From Herbiconiux aconitum (lineage in GTDB: Bacteria; Actinomycetota; Actinomycetes; Actinomycetales; Microbacteriaceae), in contig NZ_JANLCM010000001.1 of the NCBI RefSeq assembly GCF_024979235.1, positions 1,302,001 through 1,366,000 on the forward strand: DNA of 64,000 bases, read 5' to 3'. Of this stretch, positions 25,377 to 33,004 are shown piece by piece. Below the pieces are notes generated by a model, which had not been told where the DNA came from, made no database searches, and saw only the letters and a program-made list of their open reading frames with translations. The translations under genes and the position numbers were made by a program. Position 1 is the stretch's first letter, and every line of letters begins with the position of its first letter.

Positions 25377-25799
25377 GTGACGCCCGACGAAAAGCGCAGC
25401 GATCTGCCCCGGTATGAACGAGTCTCAGTGCGTAGACCGATGGCCGCCCGAGGGGACACGGATCGAGCGGCGAAGGATTCGGAACTGCTCGCAAGCGCGG
25501 TGCTCGAGGAGCTGCAAGTAATAAATGGCTTCATGGAATTCGACATTCCGGAGGCTGCTATCGGAACACTGGCAAGCGCAGTGACCTCGCGCGTTGAGTC
25601 CGCGTTTGAGGTGCGCTGGTCGCCCAGCTGGGTCGCCCGCGGCCGGCCGCATACTTGGAAAGAGTTCGACAAGTGGCACGCCAGGTGCAACGACTGTCTC
25701 GCTGAAGCGCCGGCCTCGTCATCAGAAGACGACGCGGTGTCGTGGTTCGACGCTCACTACTCAAGCGTCCACAGCAATCCAGAGTCGCATGGCGCCTAG
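25377..25799 (+). CDS. Hypothetical protein with a C-terminal C2H2-like metal motif
   Basis: The 140-residue protein (GTG start at 25377) has a charged N-terminus, a central helical segment (LEELQVINGFMEFDIPEAAIGTLASAV) and a C-terminus reading CNDC-x17-DAH-x4-H. The C-x2-C...H-x4-H spacing (about residues 109-135) is compatible with one zinc-finger-like site. I do not recognise a family. It closes the run of four small unknown genes. Confidence 0.5.
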   Translation: MTPDEKRSDLPRYERVSVRRPMAARGDTDRAAKDSELLASAVLEELQVINGFMEFDIPEAAIGTLASAVTSRVESAFEVRWSPSWVARGRPHTWKEFDKWHARCNDCLAEAPASSSEDDAVSWFDAHYSSVHSNPESHGA

Positions 25800-26225
25800 C
25801 CAGCTGGTGAGCATCGGCGCCCCTCGCCAAGGACCCGCCGCGCTCACTTTTGCAGTCGCTTCGATGCGCGTGAGGCGGTCGCGAAGGTGCGCACTGAGAT
25901 CCGATTGGTCGACACGGCCCTGCTGTTGGAGGGATGCCCGTTTACCCCGCCCTCTTTATTCGCCCGCTCAGGTGCCCTAAACGGGCGGGCGATATCGTCT
26001 CGCAACCCTAGGGATGCGAGATGTCTCACTCGGGGCGCGGCGATCCTTGCAACTATGAGTCGGGGCCGTGGAGCCCGCGGCAACCATGAAGACCGCGCCG
26101 CCGTATGTTCCCGAGATCAGGGGAGAAGCCCCTGCCATCGGCTCGCCGACCGGCGCTGCGGCCGTCGGTGATCGCCAGGTTCGGCCGCGGTCGCACTGGC
26201 CGGATCTCAGTTCGGCGGGTGATGG
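25800..26225. other. 426-base interval without a supported gene
   Basis: Overlapping short frames on both strands lack ribosome binding sites and family resemblance. An AT-poor inverted segment CCCGTTTA and TAAACGGG (25939-25946, 25978-25985) could form a weak terminator-like hairpin. Nothing else stands out. Confidence 0.35.
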
Positions 26226-26951
26226 TTAGCGGACTCGTGCCGCCTCTGCTGCACGGTACGCGCCGATGAGTGCGGGTGCGCCTTGTGTCCATACCGGGCC
26301 GTGGCCGGGGATGATCCAGTCGACGTCGAGGCCGGCGATGCGCTCCAGTGACGCGGACGAGCCTGCTTGATCGTCGGTGAAGGGCGCCGGTTGCACACCC
26401 GTGACGCCGGTGAGCACGTTGCGGGTGGTCAGCTCGTCGCCGACGAAGAGGGCCTTGACGGCGGGGGCGTGGATCGCGACGCTTCCGGGCGAATGGCCGG
26501 GCATCCCGACGATCACCGGCGCACCCGGCAGCGGCAGCACGTCGCCGTCGTTCACGGGGACGACCTCTTGCACTGGTCGCATCCGCAGGCCGCCCTTGCG
26601 GATCGCGTAGGCGAAGAATCGGATTGCCGGGCCGAGCCGGCGTGGATCGCGCGGTGTCGACGGCGGTTTCTCGCCCTGGGCGCGCGCCGCGTCGCCCGAG
26701 CCGACGAAGACGGGGATCCCGAGCTCGGTCCGCAGTCGTTCCGCGAATCCGATGTGATCGGAGTCGCCGTGTGTCAGCACGATGCCCTTGACGTCGGAGA
26801 GTGGCCGGCCGAGCGCGGTCAACTCCCGCTGCAGGTCGCCGTAGTGCCCCGGCAGCGCGGCATCCACGAGTGTGATGCCCTCGTCGGTCACGATGAGGTG
26901 TGCGGCGACGATGTCGTTACCGATGCGATGCAAGCCTGGCGAAAGTTCCAT
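26226..26951 (-). CDS. MBL-fold metallo-hydrolase with HxDxDH metal motif
   Basis: This 241-residue protein has the metallo-beta-lactamase fold and hydrolytic metal sites: H61-G-D63-S-D65-H66, later GMPGHSPGS and the C-terminal PGHGPV. The canonical motif is HxHxDH; here the second His is Asp, as in a minor set of MBL hydrolases, so metal occupancy may differ. It is likely cytoplasmic, with a glyoxalase-II- or lactonase-like activity. The ATG at 26951 follows a TTGACG-N18-TAGCAT promoter by 7 bases with no room for a ribosome binding site, pointing to a leaderless mRNA. A TetR gene is divergent. Confidence 0.85.
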   Translation of the reverse strand: MELSPGLHRIGNDIVAAHLIVTDEGITLVDAALPGHYGDLQRELTALGRPLSDVKGIVLTHGDSDHIGFAERLRTELGIPVFVGSGDAARAQGEKPPSTPRDPRRLGPAIRFFAYAIRKGGLRMRPVQEVVPVNDGDVLPLPGAPVIVGMPGHSPGSVAIHAPAVKALFVGDELTTRNVLTGVTGVQPAPFTDDQAGSSASLERIAGLDVDWIIPGHGPVWTQGAPALIGAYRAAEAARVR

Positions 26952-26954
26952 GAA

Positions 26955-26988
26955 GGCTATGCTATTTAGCCATCAAGCTCGACGTCAA
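26955..26988 (-). promoter_or_regulatory. Promoter and putative TetR operator for the MBL hydrolase
   Basis: On the minus strand, TTGACG (26988-26983), an 18-base spacer and TAGCAT (26964-26959) are followed 7 bases later by the ATG. The inverted repeat GGCTA-N7-TAGCC (26955-26971) covers the -10 element, where a repressor would block transcription. Confidence 0.6.
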
Positions 26989-27020
26989 CAAAGACCACTG
27001 CGCGAACGAGAGGAGGGAGG

Positions 27021-27572
27021 ATGCCGGCCCACGAGAAGACGACCCGCGATGCGATCGTCGCCGCCGGTCGCGAGCTCCTCGAGACGCTCGGCATCGACGG
27101 CCTCACGATGCAGGCGGTCGCCGAGCGGGTTGGTGTGCGCGCTCCCTCGCTCTACAAGCGCGTGCGCGACCGTCGAGAACTTCTCGCCCTCATCGTGGCG
27201 GCGAGCCTCGATGACCTGACCGGCCGCCTTGAAGCGACTCGCACAGAGGCTGACCCGCGGCGCCGGCTCATCGCGCAGGCAGATGCGCTGCGCCGATTCG
27301 CGCACGCGCGACCCGTCGGCTACGGCCTGCTCTTCGGTGCGCACGGTGCCCCGCAACCGGAACCGTCAATGATCGGGGCGAGTGTTGCTCCGCTGCTCGA
27401 CGCGGTCTCCGAGCTGGTCGGCCCCGATCACGCGCTCGACGGCGCGCGCCTCGTCACCGCCTGGGCGACCGGCTTTCTCGCGATGGAGCTCGCAGACCGC
27501 CTCCGCCTGGGTGGCGACGTCGATGTCGCGTGGCAGTGGGGCCTGCAGCGAATCGTCGACGCACTCGGCTAG
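27021..27572 (+). CDS. TetR/AcrR-family regulator
   Basis: The 183-residue repressor has an N-terminal helix-turn-helix (TTRDAIVAAGRELLETLGIDG, LTMQAVAERVGVRAPSLYKRVRDR). The C-terminal helical domain contains the AFARAHPVGYGLLFGAHG-like segment of the WHG/TetR_C_33 group. The ATG at 27021 follows GAGGAGGGAGG. It is divergent from the MBL hydrolase and likely represses it through the palindrome over that gene's -10 box. The ligand would be the hydrolase substrate or product. Confidence 0.88.
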   Translation: MPAHEKTTRDAIVAAGRELLETLGIDGLTMQAVAERVGVRAPSLYKRVRDRRELLALIVAASLDDLTGRLEATRTEADPRRRLIAQADALRRFAHARPVGYGLLFGAHGAPQPEPSMIGASVAPLLDAVSELVGPDHALDGARLVTAWATGFLAMELADRLRLGGDVDVAWQWGLQRIVDALG

Positions 27573-27647
27573 CTGTGCTGATCGCTCAGCGAGCCCACTG
27601 CAGCTCGATGACCAAGATCGGGGGACTCATGCCAGAGTCGCGGTTCA

Positions 27648-28241
27648 TCAGAGTGATTTCAGGTCTTCGATGCTCATATCGAGGGAGGCCTGCAGATGTG
27701 TGGTCGATCCTGTGGCGAGCAAGATGACCACGCCGCCGTAGATGCCGGAGATCAGTGCGGCGGATGCGGTCGCAGCGTCGATCGTTTGACGGATTTGTCC
27801 GATGGACTGCATGGATTCGATGCCCGTCCTGATGTGGTTCTGCCAGGTGACGAGTAGGTCGTTCGCGATGCGCTCGCTTGTTGGCGAGGTCGGCCCGAGC
27901 TGGGTTGTCAGTACTCCCAGGGGGCATCGGCTTCCGAGGGCCGCGTAGCGCGCAATCAAAATGTCGCGCCACTTCGTCCAGGCATCCCAGGAGGTGAGTT
28001 CGCTGAGGTACGGCTCCTGGTCGGCGAGCACGCTCGCGGCCTCGTGCTCGGCCACCGCGACCAGAAGTGCGTCCTTGCCGGCGGGGAAGTAGTGGAAGAG
28101 CTGGCTTTTCCCTGTTCCTGTTGACGCGCAGACGCTGTCCAGCGACGTCCTGGCGACTCCTTCAGCGCGCATGAGGACGGCGGCTCCCTCGACGATCCTT
28201 TTCCGGGTCGCCAGCCCTTTTGCTGTGAGCGTTCGCTCCAT
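27648..28241 (-). CDS. TetR/AcrR-family regulator
   Basis: The 197-residue regulator has the DNA-binding motif ATRKRIVEGAAVLMRAEGV-TSLDSVCASTGTGKSQLFHYF near residues 12-55, followed by a larger ligand domain with TTQLGPTSP. I place the start at ATG 28241, directly after a GGAGGAG ribosome binding site. The frame extends to 28301 without one. Divergent genes encode a Gfo/Idh oxidoreductase and a quinone oxidoreductase. Two GTA-CAT-TAC palindromes in between are its probable operators. Confidence 0.88.
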   Translation of the reverse strand: MERTLTAKGLATRKRIVEGAAVLMRAEGVARTSLDSVCASTGTGKSQLFHYFPAGKDALLVAVAEHEAASVLADQEPYLSELTSWDAWTKWRDILIARYAALGSRCPLGVLTTQLGPTSPTSERIANDLLVTWQNHIRTGIESMQSIGQIRQTIDAATASAALISGIYGGVVILLATGSTTHLQASLDMSIEDLKSL

Positions 28242-28266
28242 CACTCCTCCGCAGTTTAGACCGTGT

Positions 28267-28304
28267 GGTACATTACCTTTCGATTGGACCACGGAGTACA
28301 TTAC
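28267..28304. promoter_or_regulatory. Twin palindromes, putative operators of the divergent TetR unit
   Basis: GGTACATTACC at 28267-28277 (GGTA-CAT-TACC) and GTACATTAC at 28296-28304 are two 9-base copies with start-to-start distance 28, in the 99-base divergent promoter region. The distance is near 2.7 helical turns. Confidence 0.6.
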
Positions 28305-28340
28305 ACCTCCGGTTGACGCGCGAAGGAAGAAGCGAACCTA

Positions 28341-29444
28341 GTGACACAGATCGGCGTAGGCATCATCGGTGCAAGCCCGGGACGGAGTTGGGCGGCACTG
28401 TCGCATGTTCCTGCGCTCAAGGCTCTCCCGGATTTTGATCTGCGGGCGGTGAGTACGAGTCGCAGGGAGTCGGCGGAGGCGGCGGCCGTCGCTTTCGAGA
28501 CGACTGGGTTCGACAATCACGAGGATCTCCTTGCGCATCCGGGTGTCGATCTTGTGGTGGTCGCGGTCAAGGTGCCTCGGCACGAAGAGTTGATCACCGC
28601 GGCACTTGCTGCGGGAAAGATGGTCTATTCGGAGTGGCCGCTCGGGGTCGACGCACGTCAGGCGGCGAGACTTGCTGCGCAAGCGCGAACCAGCGGCGTA
28701 CGCACCGTCGTCGGGTTGCAAGGGCGATTCTCGCCTGCCATCGAACATGCCCGCGAACTCGTCCACCAGGGGTATATCGGTGAGGTGCTCGGCACCACGC
28801 TCGAAGGGTCGGGCATGGGATGGGGGCCGGATACCACCGCTTCGAGTGCCTATGTCTACGATGCGGCGAGCGGGGCGACGACGCTCAGCGTTGTCGGGAT
28901 GCACGCATTGGATGCCGTGACCTGGGTGCTCGGCGACTTCTCCTCGGTCGGTGGTGCGCTGGCGGTTCGACGCCCGTATGTCCGCGTCGCCGATTCCGGC
29001 GAGATGATTCCGGTGACCGCGCCAGACCACGTCGCGATCAGTGGCCGGCTCGGTGACGGGGCCATCGCGTCCGCGTATTTCCGTGGTGGAACTTCCCGGG
29101 CAGGGAATCTCCGATGGCAGATCAATGGCACGGACGGTGACCTGCTCATCACGTCCGGCGGCAACCTGCAGGTGGCCGAATTGGCGCTGTATGGTGCACG
29201 AGGAGCGGAGACTGAACTCGTGCCGATCGCGGTACCGACTGAGTCCCTCGCGGGCGGCGGTGCGCTGGCCGGCAATGTGGCTCGGTTGTATCGGCAGTTC
29301 GCTGACGACATCATGAATGACACCAACCTCGCTCCCGATTTCGCGTACGCGGTTACGCGTCACGAAGTCCTGAACGCCATTGAGACGTCGGCCGTGACGG
29401 GCGTCGCCGTCCACCCGAGAACCGACGGGAAATTCCATGACTGA
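28341..29444 (+). CDS. Gfo/Idh/MocA family oxidoreductase (Gal80-like)
   Basis: This 367-residue protein has the nucleotide motif GVGIIGASPGRSWA at the N-terminus and the signature SEWPLGVDARQA, where Glu-Trp-Pro replaces the usual Glu-Lys-Pro. That Lys-to-Trp change is typical of the Gal80-like subgroup and may mean weak or absent catalysis. The C-terminal domain has a long beta-sheet with MHALDAVTWVLGDF. The GTG at 28341 begins the operon controlled by the divergent TetR. An NADPH:quinone-type reductase follows after 63 bases. Confidence 0.82.
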   Translation: MTQIGVGIIGASPGRSWAALSHVPALKALPDFDLRAVSTSRRESAEAAAVAFETTGFDNHEDLLAHPGVDLVVVAVKVPRHEELITAALAAGKMVYSEWPLGVDARQAARLAAQARTSGVRTVVGLQGRFSPAIEHARELVHQGYIGEVLGTTLEGSGMGWGPDTTASSAYVYDAASGATTLSVVGMHALDAVTWVLGDFSSVGGALAVRRPYVRVADSGEMIPVTAPDHVAISGRLGDGAIASAYFRGGTSRAGNLRWQINGTDGDLLITSGGNLQVAELALYGARGAETELVPIAVPTESLAGGGALAGNVARLYRQFADDIMNDTNLAPDFAYAVTRHEVLNAIETSAVTGVAVHPRTDGKFHD

Positions 29445-29507
29445 GACGGTCTCCATCGACTCTTGCTACCTTCCCGCCGCGATTGCGGACAACGCCGAGG
29501 TGACCCG

Positions 29508-30482
29508 ATGAAGGTCGTGGGACTGACCGAGTTCGGCGGACCCGAAGTGCTGCGAACTTTCGACCTACCCACGCCGACACCCGAGGCTGGTGAAGTGCGC
29601 ATCAAAGTTTTCGCCGCGACGGTGAACCCGGCCGACTTTTACCTCCGCGACGGGCGAAGCGCCGGCGCGGTTGCAAGGTTCCGCCCGCCGTTCATTCCTG
29701 GCGTCGAGGCCGCGGGCATCATCGACGCCGTCGGACCTGGCGTCGGCGACCGGCTCCAGGTCGGTGACCGCGTCACCGCCCACGTGATGCCCCTCACCCA
29801 GCGCGGTGGCGCCTACGCCGAAGAAGTCGTCACCCTCGCCAAATGGACCGTCAAAGCACCCCGCGGAGCCAGCTTCGTCGAGGCCGCTACCCTGCCGATG
29901 AACGGGATGACTGCCCTCGACGCCGTCGAAAAAGCCGGCGCCAGGTCGGGCGCGGTCATCGCGGTCGTCGGGGCGGCGGGCGCGGTCGGCGGATACGCTG
30001 TGCAGCTCGCCAAGGCGGCCGGCGCCCGTGTCATCGCGGACGCGGCTCAGAGGGACCGACAGCTGGTGCGCTCCCTCGGCGCCGAAATGATCCTCGATCG
30101 CGGTCCCGGCCTCGCAGACCGCCTCCTCGAGGCGCATCCCGGTGGCGTCGACGGGATCGTGGATGCCGCGGGATACGGCGGCGCGCTCCTGCGCGGCATC
30201 CACACCGGTGGGTCTTATGTGTTCGTGGCCGGCGGGCTGCGCGACGAGGACGTGCGCTACGCACGCGAGAACTCCATCGAACTGCAATCCGTCTATGTCA
30301 CGAACATCCCCGACAGCGAACGGATGCTCGAACAACTGAGACGAAAGGTCGAGGACAACGAACTGACCTTGCGTGTGCAGCGCACCTTCCCACCTGAGGA
30401 GGCGGCGCAAGCTCATGCTCTCTTGGCGGCCGGAGGCACCCGCGGGCGGCTGGTTCTCGAGTTTCGGGCAGAAACCGAATGA
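29508..30482 (+). CDS. Zinc-independent NADP-dependent quinone/enone oxidoreductase (MDR)
   Basis: The 324-residue medium-chain reductase lacks catalytic zinc ligands and has FGGPEVLRTFDLPTPTP at the start, GVEAAGIIDAVGPGVG, and the nucleotide motif VVGAAGAVGGYAVQLAKAAGA. It resembles NADPH:quinone reductases that reduce quinones or alkenals. ATG 29508 is preceded by GAGGTGA. The last codons (after about 30465) run through DNA that, in another frame, encodes an SDR C-terminus, so this gene's 3' end was formed by a deletion fusion and its last few residues are probably not native. Confidence 0.85.
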   Translation: MKVVGLTEFGGPEVLRTFDLPTPTPEAGEVRIKVFAATVNPADFYLRDGRSAGAVARFRPPFIPGVEAAGIIDAVGPGVGDRLQVGDRVTAHVMPLTQRGGAYAEEVVTLAKWTVKAPRGASFVEAATLPMNGMTALDAVEKAGARSGAVIAVVGAAGAVGGYAVQLAKAAGARVIADAAQRDRQLVRSLGAEMILDRGPGLADRLLEAHPGGVDGIVDAAGYGGALLRGIHTGGSYVFVAGGLRDEDVRYARENSIELQSVYVTNIPDSERMLEQLRRKVEDNELTLRVQRTFPPEEAAQAHALLAAGGTRGRLVLEFRAETE

Positions 30483-30576
30483 CATCGCGGCTTTCGCTGC
30501 ATTCCTGCTGAGCGATTCGGCCCGCTACATCACGGGAGCGGCCCTCGCGATCGACGGGGGACTCACCGCGAAATAG
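30463..30576 (+). pseudogene. C-terminal fragment of an SDR
   Basis: Frame 1 reads GQKPNDIAAFAAFLLSDSAR, then YITGAALAIDGGLTAK and TAG. This is the standard ending of FabG-like short-chain dehydrogenases, where GRPEEIA-AFLAS and ITGA-VDGG are expected. Everything upstream of this tail has been replaced by the quinone oxidoreductase gene in a different frame. It has no start codon of its own and is a leftover of a deletion. Confidence 0.75.
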
Positions 30577-30702
30577 GGGAACGGTGCCCCCAGCGCGGTG
30601 GTAATCGACGGCCGGGTGATCCGTTGTTGCCGATCACCGAGGGCAGCAGGCGGATGGCCGTGTGACCTACGGTGGTCAATGCGGCGCCCCGGGAGGAACC
30701 AG

Positions 30703-31986
30703 ATGACCACCACCACTCGCGACACCCTGTTCAGTGAGGCCGACCTCGAGCGTCGAGCTGCGCTGCGGCGTATGAAGACGGTCGCGACGGCGCTTCTGGT
30801 GCTGTCGGCGATCGTGTTCGCCGTCGCTTTCGCGTTCGAGGATCAGTACGCGTGGCTGGGTTACCTGCGATCGGCGGCCGAGGGGGCCATGGTGGGAGCG
30901 CTCGCGGACTGGTTCGCGGTGACCGCGCTGTTCCGGCATCCGCTCGGTCTGCGCATTCCGCACACGGCGATCATCCCGAGCCGCAAAGACGAGATCGGGG
31001 CGAGCCTCGGCGAGTTCGTGGAGGAGAACTTCCTCTCCGACGAGGTGGTGCGCAGCAAGTTGGCCACCTTCAGCGTGGCCGACCGGCTGGGCGCGTGGCT
31101 CGCCGATCCCGTCAATGCCGAGAGGGCGAGCGCTGAAGGCGCCGTGATGGCGCAGGGTGTGCTGCGCTTCCTCAGCGACGGCGACGTCGAGAATCTCATC
31201 GAAAGACTCGCCCGGGAGTATCTGTTCGATCGGGAGTGGGCGCCCACGCTCGGTCGGGTGGGGTCGGAGCTCGTCGCCGCCGACCAGCAGCGCGCCGTCG
31301 TCGACGCCCTTCTCGATGCGGCGGAGACGTGGCTCAGCGAGCATCCGGATGCGCTCGGCGACGTCGTCTCCACCCGTCTGCCCCGCTGGGTTCCCGGGTT
31401 CGTGGGTGACCTCGCCGACGAACGCGCCCATCGCGAACTGATCGGCCTGCTGCACGCGGTGCGCGACGACCCGGAGCATCCGCTGCGCGTCGCGATCGAC
31501 CTCTATCTCGTCGATCTCACCGATCGGCTGCAGCACGACCCCGCGATGGCCGAACGGGTCGAGGAGATCAAGGCCGAGTTCCTGCAGAGCCCCCGGCTGC
31601 GCTCCTTCGCCGGCCAGCTGTGGGATGCGGTGAAGACGACGCTCGCCGAATCGCTGGCCGAACCCACGAGCGAGTTGCGGTCAGCAGCGACATCCGCTCT
31701 CGTCGATGTCGGCGTACGGCTATCGAACGACCGGACGCTCTCGGCCAAGATCGACGCGTGGATCGCCGACGCGGCGGGCTATGCGGTGCAGAAGTACCGA
31801 CACGATCTCGCCTCGGTCATCAGCGATACGGTGAAGCGGTGGGATGCTCGCGAGACCACACAGAAGATCGAGCTGCAGGTCGGCCGCGATCTGCAGTTCA
31901 TCCGCATCAACGGCACCGTGGTCGGGGCGATCGCCGGCGTCGGCATCTACGCGATCGCGACGGGCGTGCACGCTCTGTTCGCCTGA
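30703..31986 (+). CDS. DUF445 family membrane protein
   Basis: The 427-residue protein has one N-terminal membrane span (TALLVLSAIVFAVAFAF), the DUF445 signature EGAMVGALADWFAVTALFRHPLGLRIPHTAIIP, a long helical cytoplasmic part rich in coiled-coil-like repeats, and a second span at the end (VVGAIAGVGIYAIATGVHALF). The ATG at 30703 follows GGGAGGAA. DUF445 proteins such as YjiN and YheB have no established biochemical function. It is transcribed alone. Confidence 0.88.
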   Translation: MTTTTRDTLFSEADLERRAALRRMKTVATALLVLSAIVFAVAFAFEDQYAWLGYLRSAAEGAMVGALADWFAVTALFRHPLGLRIPHTAIIPSRKDEIGASLGEFVEENFLSDEVVRSKLATFSVADRLGAWLADPVNAERASAEGAVMAQGVLRFLSDGDVENLIERLAREYLFDREWAPTLGRVGSELVAADQQRAVVDALLDAAETWLSEHPDALGDVVSTRLPRWVPGFVGDLADERAHRELIGLLHAVRDDPEHPLRVAIDLYLVDLTDRLQHDPAMAERVEEIKAEFLQSPRLRSFAGQLWDAVKTTLAESLAEPTSELRSAATSALVDVGVRLSNDRTLSAKIDAWIADAAGYAVQKYRHDLASVISDTVKRWDARETTQKIELQVGRDLQFIRINGTVVGAIAGVGIYAIATGVHALFA

Positions 31987-32033
31987 TCCCTCTGCGCCCG
32001 ACGGCGTCGAGCCGCTGGGGGCTGCACGTGGAG

Positions 32034-32258
32034 TCAGCTGTTCGCCGAACCGGTTCGCGCCCGATGCTCCAACTCGGCATCGATGAGGGGGATGAGCCAG
32101 GAGAACCGTATGGCGAGATCCTCGTCGTCGTCGAGGCGGGTGCCGATCTCCGCCATGGTGTCGCGGAGTTGGCGCAGGTCATTGAACGGCATGGTGCTGA
32201 GGTTGATGTTGGCGTAGCTGGCATCGGTAGCGAGGGCCACGAGTTCGGTCTTGATCAT
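32034..32258 (-). CDS. Small acidic helical protein
   Basis: This 74-residue protein of unknown function starts MIKTELVALATDASYANI. A helical DLRQLRDTMAEIGTRLDDDEDLAIRF segment follows, then IDAELEHRAR. I chose ATG 32258 because it overlaps the stop of the Cys-rich gene upstream in an ATGA arrangement. Longer readings to 32390 run through that other gene. Translation coupling suggests the two small proteins work together. Confidence 0.6.
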   Translation of the reverse strand: MIKTELVALATDASYANINLSTMPFNDLRQLRDTMAEIGTRLDDDEDLAIRFSWLIPLIDAELEHRARTGSANS

Positions 32259-32467
32259 CGGGTGCTCCGTCGTGTGGTTGTGATCTCGGAGGTGGGGTCG
32301 GCTGCGCAGCGCGCCGAGCAGTAGCCGGGGTGGCCGGCTCGGGTGCTCGCACGAAGGGTGACAGTGAGTGCGCAGCCGGGGTTGAGGCACGGCCGTCTCC
32401 AGTCCTCCCGGTGTCGAAACCGACGGGAAGAGTCAGGCATCATCGCCCGGCCGTCCATGTCGTCCAT
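32255..32467 (-). CDS. Small Cys-rich, zinc-ribbon-like protein
   Basis: The 70-residue protein contains RPCLNPGC-x18-YCSARC, a C-x4-C...C-x3-C arrangement able to bind one zinc. The HPGYCSARCAAD segment is like other small zinc-ribbon proteins. The start may be ATG 32467, or a nearer ATG giving MPDSSRRFRHREDWRRP. Its TGA overlaps the ATG of the next small gene. I do not recognise a named family. DNA- or protein-binding is the usual guess for such ribbons. Confidence 0.5.
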   Translation of the reverse strand: MDDMDGRAMMPDSSRRFRHREDWRRPCLNPGCALTVTLRASTRAGHPGYCSARCAADPTSEITTTRRSTR

Positions 32468-32559
32468 TCAAGTGGGAGCGCTGACTGCTTTCCAGGCCTT
32501 GACTGGCTGGCGATCTGGTGCTGCTGGGGTCGGCGGATCGCAACGCTGATCCCGCACTC

Positions 32560-32870
32560 CCTCGTGATCCGTGATCTTCTCTCGAGTCGCTCGTCGAGAA
32601 CTGTGAAGATCGGCGGCGCGATGACAGGCGCGCGCCGCCGGCCGGGATCGATTTTCGACGCCGAGTGTGTCGGCGAAGTCTTGCCGGATCGCGTCCGCAC
32701 CGGGGGTGAGCACGTTGCCGGGCATGATTGTGTGTTGATGATCGCGCCGCCCGCGCCGGACTCCCGCAACGCCGGCAACAGGGCATTGTTCACCCGTACG
32801 ACGTTGATGTAATGCCCATCTGCGCACCGCTCTGAGCGACGGCGCCGACGCGAGCGGCCACGTCGACAGC
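32560..32870 (-). pseudogene. Degraded SDR gene
   Basis: In one frame the minus strand reads NVVRVNNALLPALRESGAGG then AIINT, which is the strand-helix-strand before the catalytic Ser of a short-chain dehydrogenase. In another frame just downstream it reads IMPGNVLTPGADAIRQDFAD, which is like the VNAIxPGxVxTPG segment that follows the active site. The segment with the catalytic Ser, Tyr and Lys is missing between them. No Rossmann N-terminus is recognisable. It is a deletion remnant with frame loss. Exact borders are uncertain. Confidence 0.45.
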
Positions 32871-33004
32871 ACCTGACGCCGAGCGGTAGCGCCCCTCGCT
32901 TGACCGTGTGCTGGGGACAGGGTGTGCACTCGTGACGGCAGCGTCGCCGCCTGCCCGATTGCACGTCGCGGCGCGCCCTCACCATCTCTGCCATTGGAGG
33001 CCGA
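32871..33004 (+). promoter_or_regulatory. MerR-type promoter of the LtrA gene
   Basis: TTGACC at 32900-32905 begins the inverted repeat ACCGTGT-N7-ACAGGGT (32903-32923), which fills the overlong 19-base spacer. The -10-like TGCACT follows at 32925-32930. The architecture and sequence match three other sites at 37319, 38019 and 42334. Confidence 0.7.
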
